Source of the DNA: an uncultured Erythrobacter sp.
Lineage (GTDB): Bacteria > Pseudomonadota > Alphaproteobacteria > Sphingomonadales > Sphingomonadaceae
Direction: 5' to 3'
Assembly (NCBI GenBank): GCA_947502815.1
Contig: CANNBH010000001.1
Coordinates: forward strand, 1,364,001 to 1,428,000
Length of the DNA stretch: 64,000 nt
Positions 48,430 through 57,672 of the stretch are shown here, piece by piece. The position numbers were made by a program, and so were the translations under genes. Positions within the stretch are counted from its first letter, which is position 1. Every line of letters begins with the position of its first letter. The notes beneath the pieces are model-generated. The model was given only the letters and a program-made list of their open reading frames with translations. It was not told the DNA's origin and made no database searches.

Positions 48430-49242
48430 ATGGAGTTCTTTGCGTCTTATACCGGGGCTGATTTCCTAGCGTTTTACGCGGTGATGCTGGCGACATGCGT
48501 GTTTGCGGGCCTGTGGATCCCTGCCAATTTGCGCCCGGTGGGGCAGACTGGCCGCGTTAAAGAGCTTGAGGACCTCTCGGTTCTTTCTGGCGGGAACGAT
48601 CGGCATGCGACCGCCTTATTGACCAACCTTTTTGCGCGCGGCGGGGTGCAGTCTGAGGATAAGGTCCGTGTCCGTGTGGTGCAAAAAGATTTAGACGTCA
48701 GTGAGGCAGAGCGCACGATCCTTAAAGAGATCGGCACGCTAAAACTGGCCCATATTCGGAACTCTCTTAAACCCTATGCGCGCACAGTAGAGGAACGGTT
48801 GATCAACGGCGGCTTGCTGATGGATCAGGGGCAGAGATTGCAGCTTCGGGTGTTATCTCTCCTCCCGTACATCGTGATCATCGCAATTGGCGTGTATCGC
48901 CAACAGGCAGGCGCGGCCTTGGGCGAGCCCACGAATTTTCTGGTCGGATTTCTGCTGCTCACCTTTGGGCTTGGCATCATTCGCTTTGTTCGCTCGAATC
49001 CCCGCACTTTGGCTGGCAACGAAGCGCTGCACGCTGCTCAAACCGAAGCCGCACGGATACGCACTGCGCCCACTGCACCCGAAGCAGGCTTTGCCGTCGC
49101 CTTGTTTGGCACCGCCGTGCTGGTTGGTACCCCGTGGGAACCTGTTCACGCCATGCGAGGTGGCTGGGATGGCAGCAACGCTGGGGATGGCGTTGATGGC
49201 GGTGGCTGCGGAGGGGGCGGCTGCGGCGGTTGCGGCGGATAG
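48430..49242 (+). CDS. TIGR04222-like membrane protein with Gly/Cys-rich C-terminal tail
   Basis: MEFFASYTGADFLAFYAVMLATCVFAGLWIP...; C-terminus GDGVDGGGCGGGGCGGCGG; start codon immediately follows the upstream stop. Confidence 0.75.
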   Translation: MEFFASYTGADFLAFYAVMLATCVFAGLWIPANLRPVGQTGRVKELEDLSVLSGGNDRHATALLTNLFARGGVQSEDKVRVRVVQKDLDVSEAERTILKEIGTLKLAHIRNSLKPYARTVEERLINGGLLMDQGQRLQLRVLSLLPYIVIIAIGVYRQQAGAALGEPTNFLVGFLLLTFGLGIIRFVRSNPRTLAGNEALHAAQTEAARIRTAPTAPEAGFAVALFGTAVLVGTPWEPVHAMRGGWDGSNAGDGVDGGGCGGGGCGGCGG

Positions 49243-49264
49243 GGCGGGCGGTTAGAGGGCCGGT

Positions 49265-50218
49265 ATGACCAAACTCAACGTAGCAATTTGCCAAGCCGCG
49301 CCGATCCCGCTGGATTTCACCGGCGGGATTGATAAGGCGACCCGGCTGGCGCGCGAAGCGATCGAGGGCGGGGCGCAGTTCGTCGCGTTTGGAGAGACGT
49401 TTTTGGGCGGTTATCCGCTGTGGCTCGACGAAGCACCCGGCGCGGCTCTCTGGGATCATCCCGGCTCCAAGGCTCTGCATGCGATCATGCTGGATCAGGC
49501 GATCGTGCCGGGTGATGAGCGGCTGCTGCCCTTGCAGGAACTGTGCGATGCCACCGGCGCCTGTATCTCGCTGGGCGCGCATGAACGGGTGCGTCAGAGC
49601 CTTTACAACAACCAATTGATGTTCCGCCCCGGCGAAGCGCCTCTGGACCACCGTAAATTGGTGCCAACGCATGGCGAGCGGCTGATCTGGATGCGCGGGG
49701 ATGGATCGACCATCGGCGTGCATCAGGCGGAATGGGGCAAGGCGGGCAATTTGATCTGCTGGGAGCACTGGATGCCGCTGGCGCGCGCGGCGATGCACAA
49801 TCTGGGCGAGGCGGTCCATGTCGCAGCTTGGCCGACCGTGCGCGAGGAATATGCGCTGGCCTCGCGCCATTATGCGATGGAGGGCCGGTGCTTTGTGCTT
49901 GCGGCGGGGTTGGTGCAGCACCGCGATGATTTGTTTGATGGGCTAGAGCGAGTGGGCGGATCGGCCGAGGCGCTGGAGTTGTTTGAGGCGATTGAGAGCG
50001 ATGTGCTCAATCGCGGCCAATCAATGATCGCTGCGCCGGATGCGCGGGTTTTGGCCCAAGCAGGCGAGGGCGAGGAAATTTTGCACGCCGAGCTGGATTT
50101 GAGCGAGATCGGCGGCGGGCTGGCGAGCCTAGACACAGACGGCCATTATTCGCGGCCCGATGTGTTTGAATTGAATGTCGATACGCGGGCGAAGGATGGG
50201 GTGAAATGGGTGGGTTGA
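49265..50218 (+). CDS. Nitrilase-superfamily carbon-nitrogen hydrolase (nitrilase branch-like)
   Basis: Catalytic triad context FGETFLGGYP (E), HRKLVPTHGERLIW (K), NLICWEHWMPLAR (C). Confidence 0.92.
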   Translation: MTKLNVAICQAAPIPLDFTGGIDKATRLAREAIEGGAQFVAFGETFLGGYPLWLDEAPGAALWDHPGSKALHAIMLDQAIVPGDERLLPLQELCDATGACISLGAHERVRQSLYNNQLMFRPGEAPLDHRKLVPTHGERLIWMRGDGSTIGVHQAEWGKAGNLICWEHWMPLARAAMHNLGEAVHVAAWPTVREEYALASRHYAMEGRCFVLAAGLVQHRDDLFDGLERVGGSAEALELFEAIESDVLNRGQSMIAAPDARVLAQAGEGEEILHAELDLSEIGGGLASLDTDGHYSRPDVFELNVDTRAKDGVKWVG

Positions 50219-50532
50219 TCGTTTCCGGTCTCGTCGCGGCAATTGTGGTCAGTGGCATTGTCATTGGAGTTTCAGTTGCAATTGGCTGGCTCGCGAATCG
50301 AGTTTTGCGTGATGCCTACGAACCGACCCTAGCTTTTATGACCTCTGGGATAGTGCCAGTTGGCTTGCTGGGTTGGAGTATCGTCAGCTTTTCCGTGGGC
50401 GATTGCTGCGAAACTGGTGCGCAGGCGCAGGGCGCTATCATGTCGATGATAGTGCACGCCGCCCTACTTCTTATCGCTTGGCCTCTTGGTTATAGGGCCA
50501 ATTTATGGGTGGTTGAACGTTCAAGAGCATGA
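50206..50532 (+). CDS. Hypothetical small membrane protein 1
   Basis: 108 aa, several hydrophobic segments; start inside the nitrilase 3' end; stop overlaps the trmD-like ATG at 50529. Confidence 0.65.
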   Translation: MGGLIVSGLVAAIVVSGIVIGVSVAIGWLANRVLRDAYEPTLAFMTSGIVPVGLLGWSIVSFSVGDCCETGAQAQGAIMSMIVHAALLLIAWPLGYRANLWVVERSRA

Positions 50533-50660
50533 CCTTCGCCGTCCAAATCCTTACCCTTTACCCTGAGATGTTCCCCGGCTCGCTCGGTCAATCGCTTGCG
50601 GGCAACGCAAACAGGCCCGGTTTTGATACGCGGGCTAAGGATGGTGTGAAATGGGGGTAA
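50529..50660 (+). pseudogene. Chimeric partial duplicate: trmD 5' end fused in frame to nitrilase 3' end (43-codon ORF)
   Basis: [25 protein letters not shown] matches Trm[26 protein letters not shown] at 50968; then [18 protein letters not shown] matches nitrilase C-term [14 protein letters not shown]. Confidence 0.85.
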
Positions 50661-50968
50661 TCTTACAACTCCTGCTAGGCGTGGTGGTCGTATCTGTTCT
50701 CGTCATCACGGTCAGCCTGATAACTTTGAAATCAAGGCGTGTGGCAAAGTGGACTTCAATTTTGGTCACCACTGCAGCGCCGCCACTCCTACTCCTTGCT
50801 ACCATTGCTGTGATCTTCGTCGGATCTGAGATCCCGGGAGGTGGAGGCTTCGCACTTGCATTCGCATTATGGGCTTCATTGATTTGGCTTCTGGCAGCAG
50901 CAATATTAACTCCATTATTGTTCTGGATGCTTGAAGCGCTTCCGATATTTTCCCGCTCTGAGTATTGA
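50651..50968 (+). CDS. Hypothetical small membrane protein 2
   Basis: 105 aa hydrophobic protein; start lies inside the chimeric ORF 3' end; its stop (TGA 50966-50968) overlaps the trmD ATG by one base. Confidence 0.65.
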   Translation: MGVILQLLLGVVVVSVLVITVSLITLKSRRVAKWTSILVTTAAPPLLLLATIAVIFVGSEIPGGGGFALAFALWASLIWLLAAAILTPLLFWMLEALPIFSRSEY

Positions 50969-51717
50969 TGACCTTCGCCGCCCAAATCCTCACCCTCTAT
51001 CCAGAGATGTTCCCCGGTTCGCTAGGCCAATCGCTTGCGGGCAAGGCGCTGGAGCGCGGTGATTGGACGTGTGACACTGTGCAAATGCGCGATTTTGCCA
51101 CCGACCGGCATCGCAGCGTCGATGACACGCCAGCGGGCGGCGGATCGGGGATGGTGCTGAAGGCGGACATCCTTGGCCAAGCGGTTGATCATGCGATTGC
51201 CGCGCAGCCCAATGCGCCAATCCTCGCCATGACGCCGCGCGGGAAACCGATCACTCAGGACCGTATCCGGGAGATCGCAAGCGGTCCCGGCGTCACGTTT
51301 TTGTGCGGGCGTTTTGAAGGATTTGATGAGCGCATTTTCGAGGCGCGGCCCCAAATTGAGCAGGTCAGCCTTGCCGATATCGTTTTATCGGGCGGAGAAG
51401 TGGCTGCGATTGCCATACTCGACGCTTGCATTCGCTTGCTTCCCGGCGTAATGGGCGCGGCTTATTCCGGTACTGAAGAGTCGTTCGAGGACGGCCTGCT
51501 TGAGTATCCGCAATACACCCGACCTCAAACATGGGAAGGGCGCACGATCCCCGAAGTGCTGCGATCGGGGGATCATGCGAAGATCGCTGCTTGGCGTAAA
51601 GCCATGGCAGAGGATCACACACGGTTACGCAGGCCGGACTTATGGGAGCGCTACGATGGCGCTCGGGTCCAGTCTGCCTCTGGCGCGCGGCGAAAAAATA
51701 AGGAACCGGACCAGTGA
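50968..51717 (+). CDS. trmD: tRNA (guanosine(37)-N1)-methyltransferase TrmD
   Basis: [28 protein letters not shown]...[17 protein letters not shown]...[13 protein letters not shown]. Confidence 0.97.
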   Translation: MTFAAQILTLYPEMFPGSLGQSLAGKALERGDWTCDTVQMRDFATDRHRSVDDTPAGGGSGMVLKADILGQAVDHAIAAQPNAPILAMTPRGKPITQDRIREIASGPGVTFLCGRFEGFDERIFEARPQIEQVSLADIVLSGGEVAAIAILDACIRLLPGVMGAAYSGTEESFEDGLLEYPQYTRPQTWEGRTIPEVLRSGDHAKIAAWRKAMAEDHTRLRRPDLWERYDGARVQSASGARRKNKEPDQ

Positions 51718-52082
51718 ATCTGATCCAGCAAATCGAAGCCGAAGAAATTGCCAAAGCGGCAAAAGATATTCCTGACTTTCAAGCGGGCGACACAGTGCGC
51801 GTCGGCGTGAAGGTTATTGAAGGCTCACGCGAGCGTATTCAGAACTTTGAAGGCGTTGTGATTGCGCGCTCTAACCGCAGCATCAACAGCAACTTCACCG
51901 TTCGCAAAATGAGCTTTGGCGAAGGTGTGGAACGTGTGTTCCCACTCTACGCCCCCATCGTCGACAGCATTACCGTGGTTCGCCGCGGTGTCGTGCGCCG
52001 TGCGAAGCTTTACTATCTGCGTGGCCGCACCGGTAAGCGTGCGCGTATCGCCGAACGCCGTGAGAACGCGCCAAAGGCGTAA
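51714..52082 (+). CDS. rplS: 50S ribosomal protein L19 (GTG start)
   Basis: [51 protein letters not shown]. Confidence 0.97.
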   Translation: MNLIQQIEAEEIAKAAKDIPDFQAGDTVRVGVKVIEGSRERIQNFEGVVIARSNRSINSNFTVRKMSFGEGVERVFPLYAPIVDSITVVRRGVVRRAKLYYLRGRTGKRARIAERRENAPKA

Positions 52083-52103
52083 GTCTCGCGCAACAGCGAA
52101 TTT

Positions 52104-52140
52104 GAAGGGCGGCTCCGATGGGGTCGCCCTTTTTCGTATG
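52104..52140 (+). terminator. Intrinsic terminator after rplS
   Basis: GAAGGGCGGCTCCGATGGGGTCGCCCTTTTTCGTATG: GC hairpin plus T-run. Confidence 0.85.
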
Positions 52141-52210
52141 CGCCTCTTGCCAATCGCGCGGCGCATTGCGAGGAACACGGCAACCAATATTTCAAGGGGC
52201 CTGCCATTCC

Positions 52211-54448
52211 ATGCGCATACCGATAATCGCCGCTACCGTTTTGGGCGCTGTTGCCGTCCTTTCATCCAGTCCTGCCTTAGCGGATGCTCATATGACCGAA
52301 GCCACTCCCGAACTCACCTTTGAGCGCGTCTTTGCCTCGCCAAGCCTGAACGGCCCGACCCCGCGTCAGGCAAAGTTCTCTCCCGATGGCCGGTATCTCA
52401 CCTTGCTGCGCAACCGCGCCGACGATGCGTCGCGCTACGATCTTTGGGGCTTTGACCTCACGACCAGCGAATGGCGGATGCTGGTCGACAGCGAAGCCAT
52501 CGGTTCGGGCCGCGAATTGTCTGAAGATGAAAAGATGCAGCGCGAACGCGCGCGCGTCGGCGGGCTGTCCGGAATAATCTCATACCAATGGGCTCAGGAT
52601 GCCTCGGGCGTACTCGTGCCAATCGATGGCGACCTGTATTTTGCCAAATTGGACGGCACTGTCACGCGCCTGACCGACACCGAAGAAAGCGAGCTCAACC
52701 CTGCCTTGTCGAGCACATCGGCCTATGTCTCGTTCGTGCGCGAACGCCAATTGTGGGTTGGCGCTGTAGGTGAAGAGGCAACGCCGATCACTCCGAAAGA
52801 GGAAGACACGATCCGCTGGGGCGAGGCGGAATTTGTGGCGCAAGAAGAAATGGGCCGCCTGACCGGATATTGGTGGAGCCCGAATGATCTGCGCATCGCC
52901 GTGCAGCGCACCGACGAAGCCCCTGTGGGAATTGTCACGCGCGCCGCCATCGGCGCCACCGGCACGAAAGTGTTCGACCAACGCTATCCCGTGGCGGGCA
53001 GCGACAATGCGATTGTCGAGCTGTTCATCATGGACCCCGATGGCGGAAACCAGGTGAAGGTCGATTTGGGCGAAGAGACCGACATTTATATCGCCCGCGT
53101 CGATTGGGGGCCGGACGATTTCCTTTATGTCCAGCGTCAGAACCGCGAACAGACCGTGCTCGATATGCTCAAGGTTGATCCTGCCACCGGCGAAAGCACC
53201 GTGTGGTTCACCGAAACCGCCGCGCGCGATGATTATTGGATCAACCTGTCCGACAATTACCGTTTCCTGACCGATGGATCGCTGCTCTGGTGGTCAGAGC
53301 GTGATGGGTTCGGCAATTTCTACCGGTTTAGCGGGGATGAGTGGACACAACTCACCAGCCTGACCGAAGCTGCGACAGAGCTTGTCGGCGTGAACGAAGA
53401 GGACAATCAATTCTTCTATCGCGGTGTGAGCGGCGTCCTGACACAGCAAGTGTTTGGCGCGAGCCTTTCTGGAAATGCCGGATCGGAACAAATCACCGAT
53501 TCCGATTACACCAATTCGGCCAGCATGGACCCGACCGGCAAAATGCTGCTGATCAGTCGCTCTGCCTCCGATCAACCCACGCAAAGCTATCTTGCGACGC
53601 GGGCAGGGTCACGGATCACTTGGGTGGAGGAAAACGCGCTCTCCGAAGAGCATCCTTATACGCCATACCTTCTCAGTCATGCGATGCCCGAATACGGCAC
53701 GATAGAGGCAGAGGATGGCACGCCGCTGCATTACATGATGCTGAAACCGGACATGGAGCCGGGCAAGCAATATCCTGTGTTCTATTACCATTATTCTGGA
53801 CCGGGGCCGCAAATTGTGGATCGCGGCTGGGACAGCGCGCTGGCTCAGGCTGTGGTCGATCGCGGATATATCTGGTTTGCGCTGGACAACCGGGGCACCG
53901 CCAATCGCGGGGTCGATTTTGAACAGCCGCTTTACCGCGCAATGGGCGGGGTTGAAGTGCGCGATCAACGCAGCGGCGCAGAATTCCTGCAAACGCTGGA
54001 TTACGTCGATGCAGACAAGATCGCGATCTATGGCTGGTCCTATGGCGGATATATGACGCTGAAACAGCTGGAGGCCGATCCGGGCCTTTACGCTGCGGGT
54101 ATTTCCGGCGCGCCGGTTACCCGGTGGGAGCTGTATGACACCCACTACACCGAACGGTTTATGGGCGATCCGCGCGAAGTGCCTGAGGCATACGAAACAG
54201 CCAGCGCCATTCCCGATGCGACCAAAATCGCCGATCCGTTGCTCCTGATCCATGGGATGGCCGATGACAATGTGGTGTTTGAAAACTCATCAGAATTCAT
54301 CAGCGTTATGCAAGAAAACAACGTGCCGTTCGAGATGATGCTTTATCCCGGATACACGCACCGCGTATCGGGTGAGCAGATCAGCCCGCATATGTGGAAT
54401 TCAATCTTCCGCTTCCTAGAGGCGCATGGGGTTACGCCGCCAGAGTGA
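52211..54448 (+). CDS. Dipeptidyl-peptidase IV family (S9) serine peptidase
   Basis: Signal peptide; DPPIV N-term propeller; catalytic IYGWSYGGYMTL; ...LLIHGMADDNVVF...YPGYTHRV. Confidence 0.93.
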   Translation: MRIPIIAATVLGAVAVLSSSPALADAHMTEATPELTFERVFASPSLNGPTPRQAKFSPDGRYLTLLRNRADDASRYDLWGFDLTTSEWRMLVDSEAIGSGRELSEDEKMQRERARVGGLSGIISYQWAQDASGVLVPIDGDLYFAKLDGTVTRLTDTEESELNPALSSTSAYVSFVRERQLWVGAVGEEATPITPKEEDTIRWGEAEFVAQEEMGRLTGYWWSPNDLRIAVQRTDEAPVGIVTRAAIGATGTKVFDQRYPVAGSDNAIVELFIMDPDGGNQVKVDLGEETDIYIARVDWGPDDFLYVQRQNREQTVLDMLKVDPATGESTVWFTETAARDDYWINLSDNYRFLTDGSLLWWSERDGFGNFYRFSGDEWTQLTSLTEAATELVGVNEEDNQFFYRGVSGVLTQQVFGASLSGNAGSEQITDSDYTNSASMDPTGKMLLISRSASDQPTQSYLATRAGSRITWVEENALSEEHPYTPYLLSHAMPEYGTIEAEDGTPLHYMMLKPDMEPGKQYPVFYYHYSGPGPQIVDRGWDSALAQAVVDRGYIWFALDNRGTANRGVDFEQPLYRAMGGVEVRDQRSGAEFLQTLDYVDADKIAIYGWSYGGYMTLKQLEADPGLYAAGISGAPVTRWELYDTHYTERFMGDPREVPEAYETASAIPDATKIADPLLLIHGMADDNVVFENSSEFISVMQENNVPFEMMLYPGYTHRVSGEQISPHMWNSIFRFLEAHGVTPPE

Positions 54449-54462
54449 TTGGGCCTGATTGG

Positions 54463-55323
54463 CTACTCAGACAGCCACTCCAACGCCTTGGCCGCGACTT
54501 CGTCCGGGGCCTCAACCTGAGGGTAATGGCCAACGTTAGGAATAAGATGGTGGCGCGCATTCGGAAGGGTGCTGCGCCACCTGTCATAAGCATGCTTGCC
54601 CGACACCGGGTCGAGCGCGCCGTTGATCAGGCCGACCTTATCCTGAGCGGCGACCAGTGCCGCCTCCCATCGGTCCTTATGCGTGACCCGGTCCGCGATG
54701 TAGTGCAGCAGTTTGTGCGGGATGCGGTGGCCGGCATTGTGCGAAATGAAAGTCCAGAAGTCGTCTAGCTCCCCTTCGCTGGGCTGAGTGTTGGGGCCAA
54801 ACACTTCTGAAAAGCTGGTTCCAAAACCCTTTCGGCTAAACAACCAGCCAAGCAGAAATCCAAAGGGAGAAACGCCCAATTTTTGCATCGGGCGAGGGCG
54901 GTGTTGATCGGGGAATATCCCGCCGTTGAGGAACACCATTTGGCCGAGGCTCTGCGCGCCGGAGCCTTCCTGCTGCCGTGCCAGCAATTCCTGCCCGACC
55001 GAAACGCCGTAATCGTGCACCAAAGCATCGAATGCCCCGATCCGAAGATGGCTGAGCAAGGCTTCTTGAATGTCGGTTTGCAAATGGATGGAATACCCAT
55101 TCTTGGGCTTACCTGAGAGGCCAAAGCCCAGCATATCACACGCGATCAGATGGTGGTCTGCGCCCAATGTTTTCCACGTTGGCACCCAATCCCACGAGCA
55201 AGTGGGAAAGCCATGGACCAAGAGCAACGGCGGTGCAGCATTGTTTCCGCCGGTCCAATAGGCAATCTGATGCCCCTGATAGTCAAAATGCTTGGCCTTG
55301 GCGCGCCAGCTGTGCGTATCCAT
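54463..55323 (-). CDS. Alpha/beta fold hydrolase (haloalkane dehalogenase/epoxide hydrolase-like)
   Basis: LLLVHGFPTCSWDWVPTWKTLGADHHLIACDMLGFGLSGKPK; VHDYGVSVGQELLAR. Confidence 0.88.
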   Translation of the reverse strand: MDTHSWRAKAKHFDYQGHQIAYWTGGNNAAPPLLLVHGFPTCSWDWVPTWKTLGADHHLIACDMLGFGLSGKPKNGYSIHLQTDIQEALLSHLRIGAFDALVHDYGVSVGQELLARQQEGSGAQSLGQMVFLNGGIFPDQHRPRPMQKLGVSPFGFLLGWLFSRKGFGTSFSEVFGPNTQPSEGELDDFWTFISHNAGHRIPHKLLHYIADRVTHKDRWEAALVAAQDKVGLINGALDPVSGKHAYDRWRSTLPNARHHLIPNVGHYPQVEAPDEVAAKALEWLSE

Positions 55324-55411
55324 ATTCTCACCTTATCGCTTGCCAAGACACGCTAGGGGCGTCAGCGAGGCAGGCAAAGAAATTCGACAAATTCGAAGTG
55401 GAGTATGGAAA

Positions 55412-56437
55412 TTGGGTTACCGGGTGGCAGTCGTCGGCGCGACGGGCAATGTCGGGCGCGAAGTGATGCAAATCTTGGCGGAGCGTGAGTTCCCTTGTGA
55501 TGAGGTGGCCGCGGTCGCTTCGTCGCGTTCGCACGGGACCGAGGTTGAATTTGGCGACACGGGCAAGATGCTCAAATGCCAAAACATTGAATATTTCGAT
55601 TGGGCAGGGTGGGATATTGCCCTGTTCGCGGCAGGCAGCGGCCCAGCCAAAGAATACGCACCGAAAGCGGCAGCGGCTGGCTGCGTTGTGATCGACAATT
55701 CTTCGCTCTACCGCATGGACCCCGATGTCCCGCTGATCGTGCCAGAAGTGAACCCGGACGCGATTGACGGCTACACACAGCGCAACATTATCGCGAACCC
55801 CAATTGCTCCACGGCTCAGCTGGTCGTGGCTCTAAAGCCGCTTCACGACGCCGCAACGATCAAACGCGTCGTCGTCTCGACCTACCAATCGGTGTCGGGC
55901 GCGGGCAAAGCGGGCATGGATGAATTGTTCGAACAAAGCCGCGCTATCTTTGTCGGCGATCCGGTGGAACCGACAAAATTCACAAAGCAAATCGCTTTTA
56001 ACGTGATCCCGCACATTGATGTCTTCCTCGACGATGGTTCGACCAAAGAGGAATGGAAGATGATGGTCGAGACCAAGAAAATCCTCGATCCCAAGATCAA
56101 ACTCAACGCGACATGCGTGCGTGTGCCTGTTTTCGTGGGCCACGCCGAGGCGGTTAATATCGAGTTTGAAAAGGAACTGACCGCGGAACAAGCGCAAGAA
56201 ATTTTGCGCGAAGCCCCCGGCATTATGTTGATCGATAAACGTGAGGATGAAGGCTATGTCACGCCAGTCGAATGCGCAGGCGACGGCGCAACTTACATAA
56301 GCCGCGTTCGCGAAGATCCAACGGTTGAAAATGGCCTCACATTGTGGTGCGTATCGGACAATCTGCGCAAAGGGGCTGCATTGAACGCGGTGCAGATCGC
56401 TGAATTGCTGGGCCGCCGCCATTTGAAAAAGGGATAA
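55412..56437 (+). CDS. asd: Aspartate-semialdehyde dehydrogenase (start approximate, TTG at 55412)
   Basis: YRVAVVGATGNVGREVMQILAEREFPCDEVAAVASSRSHGTEVEFG; NPNCSTAQLVVALKPLHDAA. Confidence 0.95.
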   Translation: MGYRVAVVGATGNVGREVMQILAEREFPCDEVAAVASSRSHGTEVEFGDTGKMLKCQNIEYFDWAGWDIALFAAGSGPAKEYAPKAAAAGCVVIDNSSLYRMDPDVPLIVPEVNPDAIDGYTQRNIIANPNCSTAQLVVALKPLHDAATIKRVVVSTYQSVSGAGKAGMDELFEQSRAIFVGDPVEPTKFTKQIAFNVIPHIDVFLDDGSTKEEWKMMVETKKILDPKIKLNATCVRVPVFVGHAEAVNIEFEKELTAEQAQEILREAPGIMLIDKREDEGYVTPVECAGDGATYISRVREDPTVENGLTLWCVSDNLRKGAALNAVQIAELLGRRHLKKG

Positions 56438-56442
56438 TTCCG

Positions 56443-56985
56443 ATGCGTGTGCTTTTGATCGCGGCTCCATTGCTTGTCTTGACTGCATGCGATGATGGCT
56501 CTGTGCCTTCCCCGGAAGACCGTATGAACGGCGCGGGGGAAGTGGCAGCGATTGATGAAAGCCTCGTGTCGCTGCGCGGAGACGGAATGATCGTCGGGGC
56601 AGAGGCGTTTTACTTTGCCGCCGGTCAGACCGAAGTGGAAACCGCCTTGGCGGAGGCACTGGGCGAAGCGCGTGAGAACATCGAGCTGGATGAATGCGGT
56701 GCAGGCCCAATGGTGGCGACCAATTATCCCGGAGGCCTAACGGTCAATTTCCAAAATGGCAATTTGGCCGGATGGAGAGTGGATGAGGCGACCGACAATG
56801 TTGTTGTCTCATCTGATGTCGCCATCGGCACACCGCGCGCCGATTTGGAGGCGCTGTCCGGCTACAGCGTAATTCCCGACAGCACATTGGGCGAAGAATT
56901 TATTATTTCCGGCGAGGTCGCTGGCTTTGTCGAAGCAGACACTGTGTCGATGATCTATGCCGGGGTGCAGTGTTTTTTCAGGTGA
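56443..56985 (+). CDS. Hypothetical lipoprotein/secreted protein
   Basis: MRVLLIAAPLLVLTACDDGSVPSPEDRMNG lipobox. Confidence 0.75.
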   Translation: MRVLLIAAPLLVLTACDDGSVPSPEDRMNGAGEVAAIDESLVSLRGDGMIVGAEAFYFAAGQTEVETALAEALGEARENIELDECGAGPMVATNYPGGLTVNFQNGNLAGWRVDEATDNVVVSSDVAIGTPRADLEALSGYSVIPDSTLGEEFIISGEVAGFVEADTVSMIYAGVQCFFR

Positions 56986-57021
56986 CCTGTATTTTCCGAT
57001 GATCCGGGCTAAGCTGGTCCC

Positions 57022-57672
57022 ATGACATTACATGCAGACCTGTTTTTCAGCTTTCGATCACCCTATTCCTACCTCGCAATCGGGCGGTATCGCGCGATGG
57101 CAGAGGAGCATGATCTCGACATAACCTTGCGCACTGTTTGGCCGATTGCCATCCGTGATCCGGATATCTTGTTCACCGGCAATCCCAACGCGCCTCGCTA
57201 CATCTTGATGGATTCGATGAGGGTCGCTCAGCATTTGGGCATCCCCTACCGCTGGCCGCGCCCCGATCCGGTGGCACAAAACCTGATGACGCGGGAAATC
57301 GCAAAGGATCAACCGATTATCCACCGCATCGCCCGTATGGGACAGGCCGCAACACGCAGGGGCAAAGGTTTGGTCTTTGCCGATGAGGTTTCACGCCTGA
57401 TATTCTCCGGTGAGGTCGATGGCTGGAACGAAGGGGACCATCTTGCGGGCGCTGCGTCGCGATCCGATCTTGACTTCGCCGAACTCGAAGCCGAGGTCGT
57501 GAACGACGCCGATGCTTTGGACGCAGAAATCGCCGAAAACCAAGCCGCGCTGGAAGCCGCCGGCCATTGGGGCGTGCCGACATTGGTGTTCGATGGTGAG
57601 CCCTTCTTTGGTCAAGACCGCATCGCGACGGCGCAATGGCGCATGGAGCAAAAGGGTTTGACGCGGCGGTGA
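57022..57672 (+). CDS. 2-hydroxychromene-2-carboxylate isomerase-like (DsbA/GST-kappa fold) protein
   Basis: LHADLFFSFRSPYSYLAIGRYRAMAEEHDLDITLRTVWPIAIR; GHWGVPTLVFDGEPFFGQDRI. Confidence 0.88.
   Translation: MTLHADLFFSFRSPYSYLAIGRYRAMAEEHDLDITLRTVWPIAIRDPDILFTGNPNAPRYILMDSMRVAQHLGIPYRWPRPDPVAQNLMTREIAKDQPIIHRIARMGQAATRRGKGLVFADEVSRLIFSGEVDGWNEGDHLAGAASRSDLDFAELEAEVVNDADALDAEIAENQAALEAAGHWGVPTLVFDGEPFFGQDRIATAQWRMEQKGLTRR

Noticed and set aside
47863-50968. Insert considered as a transposon, integron or phage island
   Set aside because: No transposase, integrase, attC-like or terminal inverted repeats seen; the only scar is the copied trmD/nitrilase flank.
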